20,252 nucleotides of DNA from a virus, in IMG/VR virus record IMGVR_UViG_3300010354_000890, positions 1-20,252 of that record; one strand, written 5' to 3'. Below the pieces are notes generated by a model. It was not told where the DNA came from. It did no database searches and saw nothing but the letters and a program-made list of their open reading frames with translations. Both the position numbers and the translations under genes were made by a program. Shown in pieces: positions 13,699 through 20,252 of this stretch; the stretch's first letter is position 1; each line of letters starts with the position of its first letter.

Positions 13699-15449
13699 GG
13701 AGTTCCTATCAACATAACCCTCTTATACCCTTTTAGCTGTAGCTCGCCCTCGAATAAAATCTTAGACATAGGAAACTTTTTCTTCATATGATCTATACTA
13801 TAAACGCAATTTACATGTTCATGCATTTCAAATAAGTTATTACTTTGAATAGCTATTATCGGAGGAGTTTCGAGAATTTTAAATCTTATTTGATGAAACC
13901 ATTCTTCAGACATATGTTCAGCACTAGTATTTACAATTAAATTAGGCAAAAATTTTTCGGTAAATTTTGAGCCATCTTTAAAATTCTCAACCGCCCACTC
14001 ATAACCATTTTGATGTAAAACTAACTCATTAATATCAGCGTTAACACTTTTAACCTTATAATTTTCTAAATTACTTAAATTAAAAACATAATCACTTATT
14101 TCACAGGCTAATTTATCTAATTCAACATTTCTAACTTTAGAATAAGTCATCTTTGACGAGTATATAATTCTTAACTGGCCAAACCAACCACCAAAGATAG
14201 CCACATTAGGAAAGTGATTAGAAATTTTAGAAAGTTCTTCAACTAGCCATATTTTACTCTTAATTTGGCTTCTGCTAAAAGCATCGTTTAAAACATCCCT
14301 GTCGTAGTCTGATTTAATGTAAGTATTGATACCCCTAAAGATTTTATCTTGTAAAAACTGCTTATCTAACATCGACAAATAGCTTTTAATAAAATCATCC
14401 CTATAATTGCTAGAATCGGCCACTCTAGATATTGCCATAGATAAAGATGCCATAGAGTTATAATCTTCTTGAGTAACTTTTCCTAAAAAATGTAATAAAG
14501 ATTTATAATAATCTAATCTTGTTTCACCTTTTTTATAACCATGAATAATATCTAATATGTCAACATTTAAATTTTCTACTTTAGGTATTAAGTCTAATAA
14601 AATTTGATACCTATTATCTAAACTTACATCTTTTTTAATTTCAAATGCCAACCAAGAATTTACACCTTGTTCTACCTTTCCTAAATACTGCAATAAGCTT
14701 TTTAAACATCCTTCTTTATTTGTTGACTTGAGTATTGAATATATTAAATCTTTTTGTTCTTGTTTTGAAACTTTTTTACCTAAATAATGTAAAACTACTC
14801 TAAACAAAGAATAAAAATCCTTAGATTTAGTTACTCCAAATATTAAATCTTTTTCATCTTTTTCAATCTGAGCTAAATTACCTATATACTTTAGTAAAGT
14901 TTTATAAGATAATTCATTACCGGTAGACTTTATCAATGCAAATATAAAATCTTTTTCATTTTCCGCAAAGTCACCAACTTTACCTACATATTGCAATAGA
15001 ACCTTAAACACAAATTCATCATTACTCGATGCTTTTGTCAATGCAAATATAAAATCTTTCGTATCAATATTATCTACATTTTTTCCGATATATTTTAAAG
15101 CTTCATTTTTAAGTTCAACAGATGAATTTACTTTTAATGCAGCGAAAATAAAGTCTTTTATATCTTGGTTAATAACAACTGATTTTCCTAAATAATGAAG
15201 TAAAGACTCCTTAAAATCTTCTAGCATTTCCGCCTTAACTGCACCATGCATTAGATCTGCCAAATCAATATTAGACATATCTCCTCCAAAATCTTGAAGA
15301 AAAATCTTTATAGTTTCTTCTTCCGAATTTGAAAGATTAATTACTCTACTTAAAGAATGAACAGTTTGAGACATCCTATCATAGTTTAAATACTTTAAAT
15401 ATTCTTCTATTCCTAATAAAAATTCTGATTCACCTGAACTTTCAGCCAT
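13695..15449 (-). CDS. Helical-repeat protein fused to class I methyltransferase-like domain
   Basis: The 584-residue protein has two parts. Residues about 61-329 are eight helical repeat units of 32-36 residues. Residues about 400-584 look like a class I SAM-dependent methyltransferase: NVAIFGGWFGQL at 415-426 fits motif I, NVELD at 441-445 gives the acidic end of strand 2, NADIN at 470-474 fits the next SAM-pocket acidic position, and NTSAEHMSEEW at 507-517 matches the NTSxEHM motif I remember from phage methyltransferases of this kind. Target unknown; the repeat array may bind protein. GAGGA stands seven bases before the ATG, a strong ribosome site. It lies between the glycosyltransferase and rSAM groups. 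One reservation: FGGWFG is less Gly-rich than many motif I loops. Confidence 0.8.
   Translation of the reverse strand: MAESSGESEFLLGIEEYLKYLNYDRMSQTVHSLSRVINLSNSEEETIKIFLQDFGGDMSNIDLADLMHGAVKAEMLEDFKESLLHYLGKSVVINQDIKDFIFAALKVNSSVELKNEALKYIGKNVDNIDTKDFIFALTKASSNDEFVFKVLLQYVGKVGDFAENEKDFIFALIKSTGNELSYKTLLKYIGNLAQIEKDEKDLIFGVTKSKDFYSLFRVVLHYLGKKVSKQEQKDLIYSILKSTNKEGCLKSLLQYLGKVEQGVNSWLAFEIKKDVSLDNRYQILLDLIPKVENLNVDILDIIHGYKKGETRLDYYKSLLHFLGKVTQEDYNSMASLSMAISRVADSSNYRDDFIKSYLSMLDKQFLQDKIFRGINTYIKSDYDRDVLNDAFSRSQIKSKIWLVEELSKISNHFPNVAIFGGWFGQLRIIYSSKMTYSKVRNVELDKLACEISDYVFNLSNLENYKVKSVNADINELVLHQNGYEWAVENFKDGSKFTEKFLPNLIVNTSAEHMSEEWFHQIRFKILETPPIIAIQSNNLFEMHEHVNCVYSIDHMKKKFPMSKILFEGELQLKGYKRVMLIGTP
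14463..15269 (-). repeat. Eight tandem helical repeat units within the methyltransferase fusion
   Basis: Units of 32-36 residues start with (I)KDFIFALxKS or a variant and contain LLxYLGK in the second helix: residues 61-96, 97-130, 131-165, 166-199, 200-232, 233-265, 266-297 and 298-329. The middle five are the most alike (KDFIFAALKV, KDFIFALTKA, KDFIFALIKS, KDLIFGVTKS, KDLIYSILKS). Each unit reads as a two-helix hairpin, similar in idea to HEAT or TPR solenoids but not matching their consensus. Confidence 0.8.
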
Positions 15450-16119
15450 AAATTTCCTCGTATTTTTCTTTTAACCAATCAAAATCATTAATTTTTTTTA
15501 ATTGCTCTAAGTTTCCTCTATACAGCATACCGTATTTTTTACCTTCCTTGGCTCCTGCTATAGAAAATTCACCAAAAGGTCTATCAAGTCCTCTACTACA
15601 CCAAACATCTAATCTTTGATTAGTTTCGTCGTCCTTTTGCCTATCAATCACTTTACTACCCAATTTGCAACATTCTCTAAAAGCGCTCTTCCAAGTATTA
15701 AATTCGTCAGTATTAAAAGAAGTAATATTACTTACTTCCATTACAGGTTTAAATTTTTCACTTATACTAGTAGTCATATCGGGTTTAGAAAGATCCATAT
15801 TAACAGTCATTAAACGAGGAAGAAGCTTAACTCCGCCATTTCCATATATTAAATCATTAACAGGATTTTTACTCCTCCATACATGCACAGTATCTCTAAT
15901 ACGAGTCATGTAGTCAAAATAAAATGTGTCAGAAATGATTGCATCTCCATCGACTACCCAAAACATTTCAGTATGACATTGTTTAGCAGCTTCTATATGC
16001 GCCTGATGAATTCCTTTAATTCCGTGTATTCTTTTAGCTGTAGGAAATCTTAGGAACAAATTCTTCCAATTTTCTTCGGCATTTTCTTCTTGATAACTTA
16101 TAAAAACTATATCAAACAT
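15442..16119 (-). CDS. Glycosyltransferase-like protein (GT-A type), first pair
   Basis: The 225-residue protein starts DIVFISYQEEN, then has FPTAKRIHGIKGI, AHIEAA and FWVVDGDA, where D57 and D59 form a DxD-like metal/nucleotide-sugar site after a beta strand. LIYGNGGVKLL at about 90-100 is shared with the next paralog. This is the pattern of GT-A glycosyltransferase-like proteins seen in T4-like phages, from memory. Donor and acceptor are unknown; virion protein, DNA or host surface are all possible. It overlaps the methyltransferase gene and its own paralog by 8 bp each. At 225 residues it is shorter than the paralog (309), which has an extra C-terminal region. Confidence 0.7.
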   Translation of the reverse strand: MFDIVFISYQEENAEENWKNLFLRFPTAKRIHGIKGIHQAHIEAAKQCHTEMFWVVDGDAIISDTFYFDYMTRIRDTVHVWRSKNPVNDLIYGNGGVKLLPRLMTVNMDLSKPDMTTSISEKFKPVMEVSNITSFNTDEFNTWKSAFRECCKLGSKVIDRQKDDETNQRLDVWCSRGLDRPFGEFSIAGAKEGKKYGMLYRGNLEQLKKINDFDWLKEKYEEIYG

Positions 16120-17041
16120 TTTCGATCACCCAATCATTTGCCATTCTAGGAGGATTAGTATATAATTCTTTAAAAAACTTACTTAAATTAGGATCTAGAT
16201 AATTAGAACTAGTAGGAATATCTAAATTGTCTTTTAAACTTTTCCCCAACCGTCCTATTTCTGAAATTAATTTGTTTTCATTTTTAGGCGCCAGATCATT
16301 AAAAAGATCATTTAAGTAACTAAATGTTCTTACATTTAAAAAGTCCCAGTTTTCTAACATAGTCATATGACATCCTAAACGTGCTCCATATATAGCCCAT
16401 AATCCATTCTTCACATCACTACCTACATTTAACCAAGTAAGCAACCGATGATAATTTTTCCAATGAATTTGTTTGTTAAAAGGCTTATTTAGATCAGGCT
16501 TAGATCCCTCAAGCAGACACATTTTTACACCTTCTCTAAATCCAGCTCTCCAAGCTTGCCGAGGACTATCATTATTATATACCCAACTCATCCAATTTTT
16601 CATTTGAAGATATTTTATTTCCCAGCAGAAATCAACTTGAGTTTTTCCGTTTTCTGATTCTGCGTTTTCGTGTGTTTTCATATCTAGTATAAGTTGTGTA
16701 TGCCAATTTTTAATACTGCCATTTCCATAAATTAAACCATTTACTACATTGTAAGCTGGAAATGATAAAACACATTTAGACAAATCTGCATGATCATGAA
16801 ATTCAATTACTTGATCTATCAACTCATGCTTAACTATATTATCTCCGTCAACAATGGTTACACGTTCAGTTTCTGCTAACTTTGCACATGCCTTATGAGC
16901 ACTATCGCTACCATGAACTCCATCTACCCTTTTAGCCCAAGGAAATTTCTTTTTTAAATCAGCAAAATTTTTTTCCTTGTTCGGCTCGTCATAGCTTAAA
17001 AAAATTAAATCATTATCTATTATTTTAACTTTTTTTGTCAT
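16112..17041 (-). CDS. Glycosyltransferase-like protein (GT-A type), first pair
   Basis: The protein of 309 residues is a paralog of the 15442-16119 product: DLIFLSYDEPN, FPWAKRVDGVHG, VTIVDGDNIV (D65 and D67 as the DxD-like pair) and NGLIYGNGSIKNW match in order. It has about 85 additional C-terminal residues, including a Leu-rich helix region (SYLNDLFNDLAP) of unknown role. I chose ATG 17041; a TTG seven codons upstream is in frame but is a poor start and lies further inside the previous gene. It overlaps that gene by 17 bp. The reaction is inferred from fold-level motifs only; no sugar specificity can be given. Confidence 0.7.
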   Translation of the reverse strand: MTKKVKIIDNDLIFLSYDEPNKEKNFADLKKKFPWAKRVDGVHGSDSAHKACAKLAETERVTIVDGDNIVKHELIDQVIEFHDHADLSKCVLSFPAYNVVNGLIYGNGSIKNWHTQLILDMKTHENAESENGKTQVDFCWEIKYLQMKNWMSWVYNNDSPRQAWRAGFREGVKMCLLEGSKPDLNKPFNKQIHWKNYHRLLTWLNVGSDVKNGLWAIYGARLGCHMTMLENWDFLNVRTFSYLNDLFNDLAPKNENKLISEIGRLGKSLKDNLDIPTSSNYLDPNLSKFFKELYTNPPRMANDWVIENV

Positions 17042-17573
17042 AATATAATCCGTAAGACTCAAATTCTCCAGATGTTACTACAATTTCAGAATTAGCATCA
17101 AATTTATAAGGAAATTTTATGCCTCTAATAAGTTCACTCATTTTACAAGAAAACTCTTTACAAATAAAATTTAGGTTATTCTTTTTAACTATGTAGAATT
17201 GATAAATTTTTTTATTGCTTATTGCGAAGTTTTTTTCGAAATTATGCAATTTAAATTTTAAATTAGATTTTTGAATTTGAATTGTGCATCGAGCTTGCTT
17301 AAAATCTTTTACTATAGTATAAGTATAAAAATTTTTAAGCACAATATCTTTTTGTTCTAGCCGAACTTGATCAGATATTTTGACTTTAAAATTTTTTATT
17401 TCCTTTTTACTTTCGACAAAATCAATGACAAATTTCTCTGAAACTTGAATAAAATTACCGTCGGCAAGCTTTTCATTTGTTAAAGAGATTATATCACCGT
17501 CATCATTATAATACAAATAAAAATTATTTGGTGATAAAACTAATGGAGGTAGCTCAATTACTCTGTAATTCAT
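17025..17573 (-). CDS. Hypothetical beta-rich protein
   Basis: The 182-residue protein is not recognised. It begins MNYRVIELPPLVLSPNNFYLYYNDDGD-type sequence with alternating hydrophobic and polar residues through most of its length, which suggests beta strands, and is Lys/Asn/Phe-rich. No signal peptide, membrane helix or catalytic motif is visible; there are three cysteines without pattern. AAGGA precedes the ATG by seven to eight bases, and the start overlaps the previous gene as ATGA. It sits between the two glycosyltransferase pairs, so it may be a virion or carbohydrate-binding accessory protein, but that rests on position alone. Confidence 0.7.
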   Translation of the reverse strand: MNYRVIELPPLVLSPNNFYLYYNDDGDIISLTNEKLADGNFIQVSEKFVIDFVESKKEIKNFKVKISDQVRLEQKDIVLKNFYTYTIVKDFKQARCTIQIQKSNLKFKLHNFEKNFAISNKKIYQFYIVKKNNLNFICKEFSCKMSELIRGIKFPYKFDANSEIVVTSGEFESYGLYYDKKS

Positions 17574-18391
17574 GCATTATCCTTTAACATATTAATAATA
17601 TCTTCCGTTAAGAAACTATCTTCAATATAATGAAATAATCCGCTCTGCATAAAATTACCTACAGATAATTGAAAATCATCGTTTAGATAACTTATTACAT
17701 ACCTTTGCCAACTATCTACATCAGCTATTCCCCAACCTTGAACACCAGGTTTCATATGAGTAAAAGACAAAATTTTATTAATAGGTATTCCAAGAATCTT
17801 AGTTGCTATAGATGCACTTACATCCATACTACAAAATTTTTGTTTCGAGATGGGAGCGAATAAAGAGTAAAATCTATCATGATCTTTCATGATACACTCA
17901 ACCCATCTAAAAAATTCAAAAGACTTTTTACCTTTTTTGAAATAAAAAAATCCGCAGTAGACATCTGGAAGGTTATTATCAGCAAATGTTTTCCTATATG
18001 GATTATTGATTTTTTCTACTTTAGAACCTTTATAGTTATACACCGTAGAAGTCAAAACTATATCATTTCCATCTAACCAATACCATAGATGATCGTTAGT
18101 TTCTAACAATAACATATCAGAATCATATACTAGCGTTTCTTTAAATGGACTACAATGAATAATTTTCCATCTATTTTCTACTTTCCAATCTGATTTTTCA
18201 GCCATATCTCCCCAGGGAAATTTAACAATATGATCGAAAACACTTATGTATTCTAAAGGAACTGGATCATTGGTAACAAGACAAACTTCATTGATAGTAT
18301 TAAATTTCTTAATACTTAAAGCCAAAGCATACGCCTGTCTAATATAATCTATGTTAGAATTTTGTGCAAAAATTAGATGGCCTTTACTCAT
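17570..18391 (-). CDS. Glycosyltransferase-like protein (GT-A type), second pair
   Basis: The 273-residue protein starts MSKGHLIFAQNSNIDYIRQA and has LVYDSDMLLLE around 87-97, where D90 and D92 form the DxD motif of GT-A glycosyltransferases (resembling GT8-type enzymes). DVYCGFFYFKKG and a C-terminal THMKPGVQGWG segment also fit a sugar-nucleotide transferase fold, the His being a possible metal ligand. Donor and acceptor are unknown. GAGTGA lies just upstream of the ATG, and the gene overlaps its paralog by 8 bp. The opening MSKGxLIFA is shared with the 18384-19199 protein. Confidence 0.72.
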   Translation of the reverse strand: MSKGHLIFAQNSNIDYIRQAYALALSIKKFNTINEVCLVTNDPVPLEYISVFDHIVKFPWGDMAEKSDWKVENRWKIIHCSPFKETLVYDSDMLLLETNDHLWYWLDGNDIVLTSTVYNYKGSKVEKINNPYRKTFADNNLPDVYCGFFYFKKGKKSFEFFRWVECIMKDHDRFYSLFAPISKQKFCSMDVSASIATKILGIPINKILSFTHMKPGVQGWGIADVDSWQRYVISYLNDDFQLSVGNFMQSGLFHYIEDSFLTEDIINMLKDNA

Positions 18392-19199
18392 TTATCACTC
18401 GCAAAATACTATTTTTATTCATTACATGGACATCCAGGTTATTGACTGACACAGGCTGAAGCTTATTATCTATTGTATTTGTAAGTAAAAAACTAAGTTT
18501 TGATCCACTGACCTTGATTAAAGTATCCTTGTCAATACTATAACAAATTTTCCCTGGGATAAAGCCAAATAATTTACTTACTTTGTGATTAAAGATTACA
18601 TGAATAGCTATACTAAAAGCAAAATCGTTTCGGAATTTAGGGTCCTTAATTTGATATAATGAACAAAAGTAACTCCAATTGTTTTTTATATATTCAACAA
18701 AACTAAAAAATACCCTATTTAACGGTGTTTTTTTAAAATAAAACACAGTAGCCCAATAAAATTGTATTGAAAAAGGATTTATGTCAACAAATTCATTTAA
18801 GCGTCTATTTTCTGAGAGATCAAAACTGCTGTTAAAAACTAAAAAATCCTTATTCATATCGAAACAAAGACTAAGATGGTTACTTGAAATAAGATAATCT
18901 GCGTCAATAACTAAAGTTTGATTATATGGGGATAAATCATAAGCTTGGCACCGAGTAAAATTTAGCCATTGTATGTTTGTAAAGCTATTAAGACCATCAT
19001 GCAATACTCTATTTTGACCGATATCGCTTTCAATTTTAATGATTTTATCAAAAATTAAACCCGAGTCAACATAATCAGTATTAACAACCAGAGTAATAGG
19101 AAGATTTAAGAATTCTTTTACACGTTTAGCTGCAATTTCAGCTAAACTTGTATATTTAAAGTTTCCATCTAAAGCAAAAATTAATACACCTTTAGACAT
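18384..19199 (-). CDS. Glycosyltransferase-like protein (GT-A type), second pair
   Basis: The 271-residue protein opens MSKGVLIFALDGNFKYTSLA and has LVIDADYLI around 96-104 (D99 and D101 as DxD). It is a diverged paralog of the 17570-18391 product: the strand order, the Q-L/F-Y strand before DxD, and a VFYFKK strand at about 172-177 correspond. The C-terminus ends in VHVMNKNS, which may supply the late metal-binding His. It overlaps the upstream small gene by 8 bp. A nucleotide-sugar transferase is the best call, but the C-terminal half is divergent and activity could be altered. Confidence 0.65.
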   Translation of the reverse strand: MSKGVLIFALDGNFKYTSLAEIAAKRVKEFLNLPITLVVNTDYVDSGLIFDKIIKIESDIGQNRVLHDGLNSFTNIQWLNFTRCQAYDLSPYNQTLVIDADYLISSNHLSLCFDMNKDFLVFNSSFDLSENRRLNEFVDINPFSIQFYWATVFYFKKTPLNRVFFSFVEYIKNNWSYFCSLYQIKDPKFRNDFAFSIAIHVIFNHKVSKLFGFIPGKICYSIDKDTLIKVSGSKLSFLLTNTIDNKLQPVSVNNLDVHVMNKNSILRVINE

Positions 19200-19542
19200 T
19201 ATCTAATATACTCTCAATAGTTTTAGATGTCATAATCTTTTTATGCTTATAATACATTAAATTAGTTGCTTCTTTATACCGAGCTAGAAGCTCAGTCGTA
19301 AAAGACTTTATATCATCGACAAGTATAGGTGTTTGATTGTCGTCTAAAAGAACTATAGATTCAATTTTTTTATTAACTAATCCAAACAAAAATGCTAATC
19401 TTTGCTCATTTGCAGTGAAAGTGCCGCCATTAAAGTAATAAAGTAATGTTTGATTATATTCTTCATTTAAAATTCTTATTTGGCTACTTAAAGTAGCTAC
19501 AATACTTGCTACTTGATATGCTTTTTCAACTTGTGGATCCAT
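19192..19542 (-). CDS. Small helical hypothetical phage protein
   Basis: The 116-residue protein starts MDPQVEKAYQVASIVATLSSQ and is mostly helical, with a short beta-like LLDDNQTPILVDD stretch in the middle and a basic end (YKHKKIMTSKTIE). It lacks cysteines and transmembrane segments. I recall similar short proteins beside tail genes of T4-like marine phages but cannot name a function. It is the first gene of the minus-strand run, with a good GGAG ribosome site five bases before the ATG and a promoter-like sequence upstream, so it heads the transcript. Confidence 0.72.
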   Translation of the reverse strand: MDPQVEKAYQVASIVATLSSQIRILNEEYNQTLLYYFNGGTFTANEQRLAFLFGLVNKKIESIVLLDDNQTPILVDDIKSFTTELLARYKEATNLMYYKHKKIMTSKTIESILDNV

Positions 19543-19550
19543 GAAATCTC

Positions 19551-19579
19551 CATAATTATAGTTGTATATTATAATTATG
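19551..19579. repeat. Perfect 10-bp inverted repeat at the head of the minus-strand unit
   Basis: CATAATTATA at 19551-19560 and TATAATTATG at 19570-19579 are perfect inverted copies around a 9-base spacer. Each arm also holds the palindrome ATAATTAT. The dyad covers the -10 region of the putative promoter, and its arm nearest the gene ends in the first G of the GGAG ribosome site (19548-19551). It could be an operator or an mRNA hairpin; a chance dyad in AT-rich DNA cannot be excluded. Confidence 0.55.
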
Positions 19580-19594
19580 CAAAAAAAATGTCAA
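19566..19594 (-). promoter_or_regulatory. Sigma70-like promoter for the minus-strand unit
   Basis: On the minus strand TTGACA (19594-19589, an exact -35 match) is followed after 17 bases by TAATAT (19571-19566), or after 15 bases by TATAAT (19573-19568). An 8-T run lies in the spacer. It stands in the 61-bp gap between the structural gene and the first gene of the block. This is the best promoter candidate in the window. Confidence 0.5.
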
Positions 19595-19603
19595 GTTATA
19601 TGA

Positions 19604-20252
19604 TTATGAAGTGCCTGTAGAAAAAGAAATAGATCCATAAGTAGGAGTAGTAACTGACACATAACTGCCTGAAGGCCTATCTTGAGTTAAAGAAAAAGTC
19701 AAGTTTCCATCCACTGCTTCATCTACTGCTGGCCCTGGCAAAGTTCCAGGACGTTGATCTCCTGTATCTAAATCATAACATTTCAATGTAAAAATAATAG
19801 CAGTTTGATTTACGTCTGTAAATCTTGCATTTATAATAAAGTAGTTTTCTGAATAAACACCACTACCCACATCTTTTCTAAAGATTTGTTGATCTGAAGT
19901 AGTTAAGTCAATTCCCCCAATCGAACTTGTAGTGCCCGTTCCTGAACAAGTAGTTTGCGTATAATCCATGCTGATGGTGCCAGCTCCACTGAATAAATCA
20001 GCCCACTTTTGTCCTTTTCCTTGACCAGCTGGGTCTGCTGCTGTTGTAAACCCTGTTAAAGACAATGCAAATTTAATTTTGCCTCCAGCATTAAAAAAAT
20101 AACGAAGACCTCTTCGACTACCATCGCCGTTCATATCTGCACCAGTAACAGTGCAAGTAGCTGTCAATACATGATTATTTGCGCTTTGCTGCCCCCAAGT
20201 GCCACTTACACTACTTTGTCTTGTTGCAGAAGCTTTTGCTTCATCTGGAGTA
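19604..20252 (-). CDS. Probable virion structural (tail-fibre-like) protein, C-terminal part
   Basis: The frame runs without a stop from the right edge to TAA at 19604, giving 215 C-terminal residues. There is no real start within the window; an in-frame TTG at 20167 is simply an internal Leu codon. The sequence is Gly/Thr/Ser-rich with many short beta strands: SGTWGQQSANNHVL, LRYFFNAGGKIKFALS, AGTISMDY, ENYFIINARF, and a C-terminal PTYGSISFSTGTS. The FFNAGGxI-type strand with a following W and AGTI recurs, as I remember, in large repetitive structural proteins of marine myoviruses. Attachment or baseplate/tail-fibre role is inferred. Being next to the glycosyltransferase genes makes it a candidate target of glycosylation, but nothing proves it. 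Confidence 0.72.
   Translation of the reverse strand, partial: TPDEAKASATRQSSVSGTWGQQSANNHVLTATCTVTGADMNGDGSRRGLRYFFNAGGKIKFALSLTGFTTAADPAGQGKGQKWADLFSGAGTISMDYTQTTCSGTGTTSSIGGIDLTTSDQQIFRKDVGSGVYSENYFIINARFTDVNQTAIIFTLKCYDLDTGDQRPGTLPGPAVDEAVDGNLTFSLTQDRPSGSYVSVTTPTYGSISFSTGTS

Noticed and set aside
1-20252. CRISPR array, tRNA genes, insertion sequences or attachment sites
   Set aside because: Nearly every base is inside a supported gene; the two gaps are 40 and 61 bp and contain no spaced direct repeats, tRNA-like folds or transposase remnants.

Overview
This window looks like a stretch of a tailed phage, most probably a marine T4-like myovirus infecting a cyanobacterium or a Pelagibacter-like host. 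The support is: AT-rich DNA, genes packed almost without gaps (mostly 1-23 bp overlaps, many of them ATGA), a phage-style flavin-dependent thymidylate synthase (ThyX), a Gly/Thr-rich virion-type protein cut by the right edge, and no transposase, rRNA, tRNA or host housekeeping gene. The host assignment is an inference from gene content and composition.

Layout. Bases 1-2259 are read on the + strand: the end of an unknown phage protein, thyX, and one radical SAM (rSAM) protein. It meets the minus-strand block tail to tail with a 20-bp overlap. Bases 2240-19542 are read on the minus strand as what looks like one transcription unit of about 17 kb. Its only gap is 40 bp (3419-3458). In transcription order it encodes: a small unknown protein (19542), four GT-A-like glycosyltransferase candidates in two paralogous pairs with an unknown beta-rich protein between the pairs, a helical-repeat/methyltransferase fusion, a 74-residue protein, and then a run of rSAM genes interrupted only by a QueC-like PP-loop ATPase and an SDR-like oxidoreductase. 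A promoter-like site and a perfect 10-bp dyad lie in the 61-bp gap before this unit. Right of that gap is the C-terminal part of a probable virion protein.

The striking content is nine rSAM catalytic cores plus two free-standing Cys-rich (SPASM-like) auxiliary domains. They fall into three architectures. Five genes have an N-terminal Cys-rich 'twitch'-like domain before the core (979, 3459, 6301, 8454, 9832). Two have a core followed by a Cys-rich C-terminal domain with a GGEP motif; one is intact (2240) and one is split into two genes (5600 + 5130). Two have a CGxxGDP variant and a C-terminal SPASM-like domain; one is intact (12308) and one is split (11562 + 11228). Both splits fall at the same domain junction, and each detached domain has its own Shine-Dalgarno sequence.

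How they might work together is inference. SPASM/twitch rSAM enzymes usually modify peptides or small molecules. With an ATP-pyrophosphatase, an oxidoreductase, a methyltransferase and four sugar transferases beside virion genes, the simplest reading is a pathway that builds and attaches an unusual modification to a virion protein, a peptide or a glycan. No substrate can be named from sequence alone.
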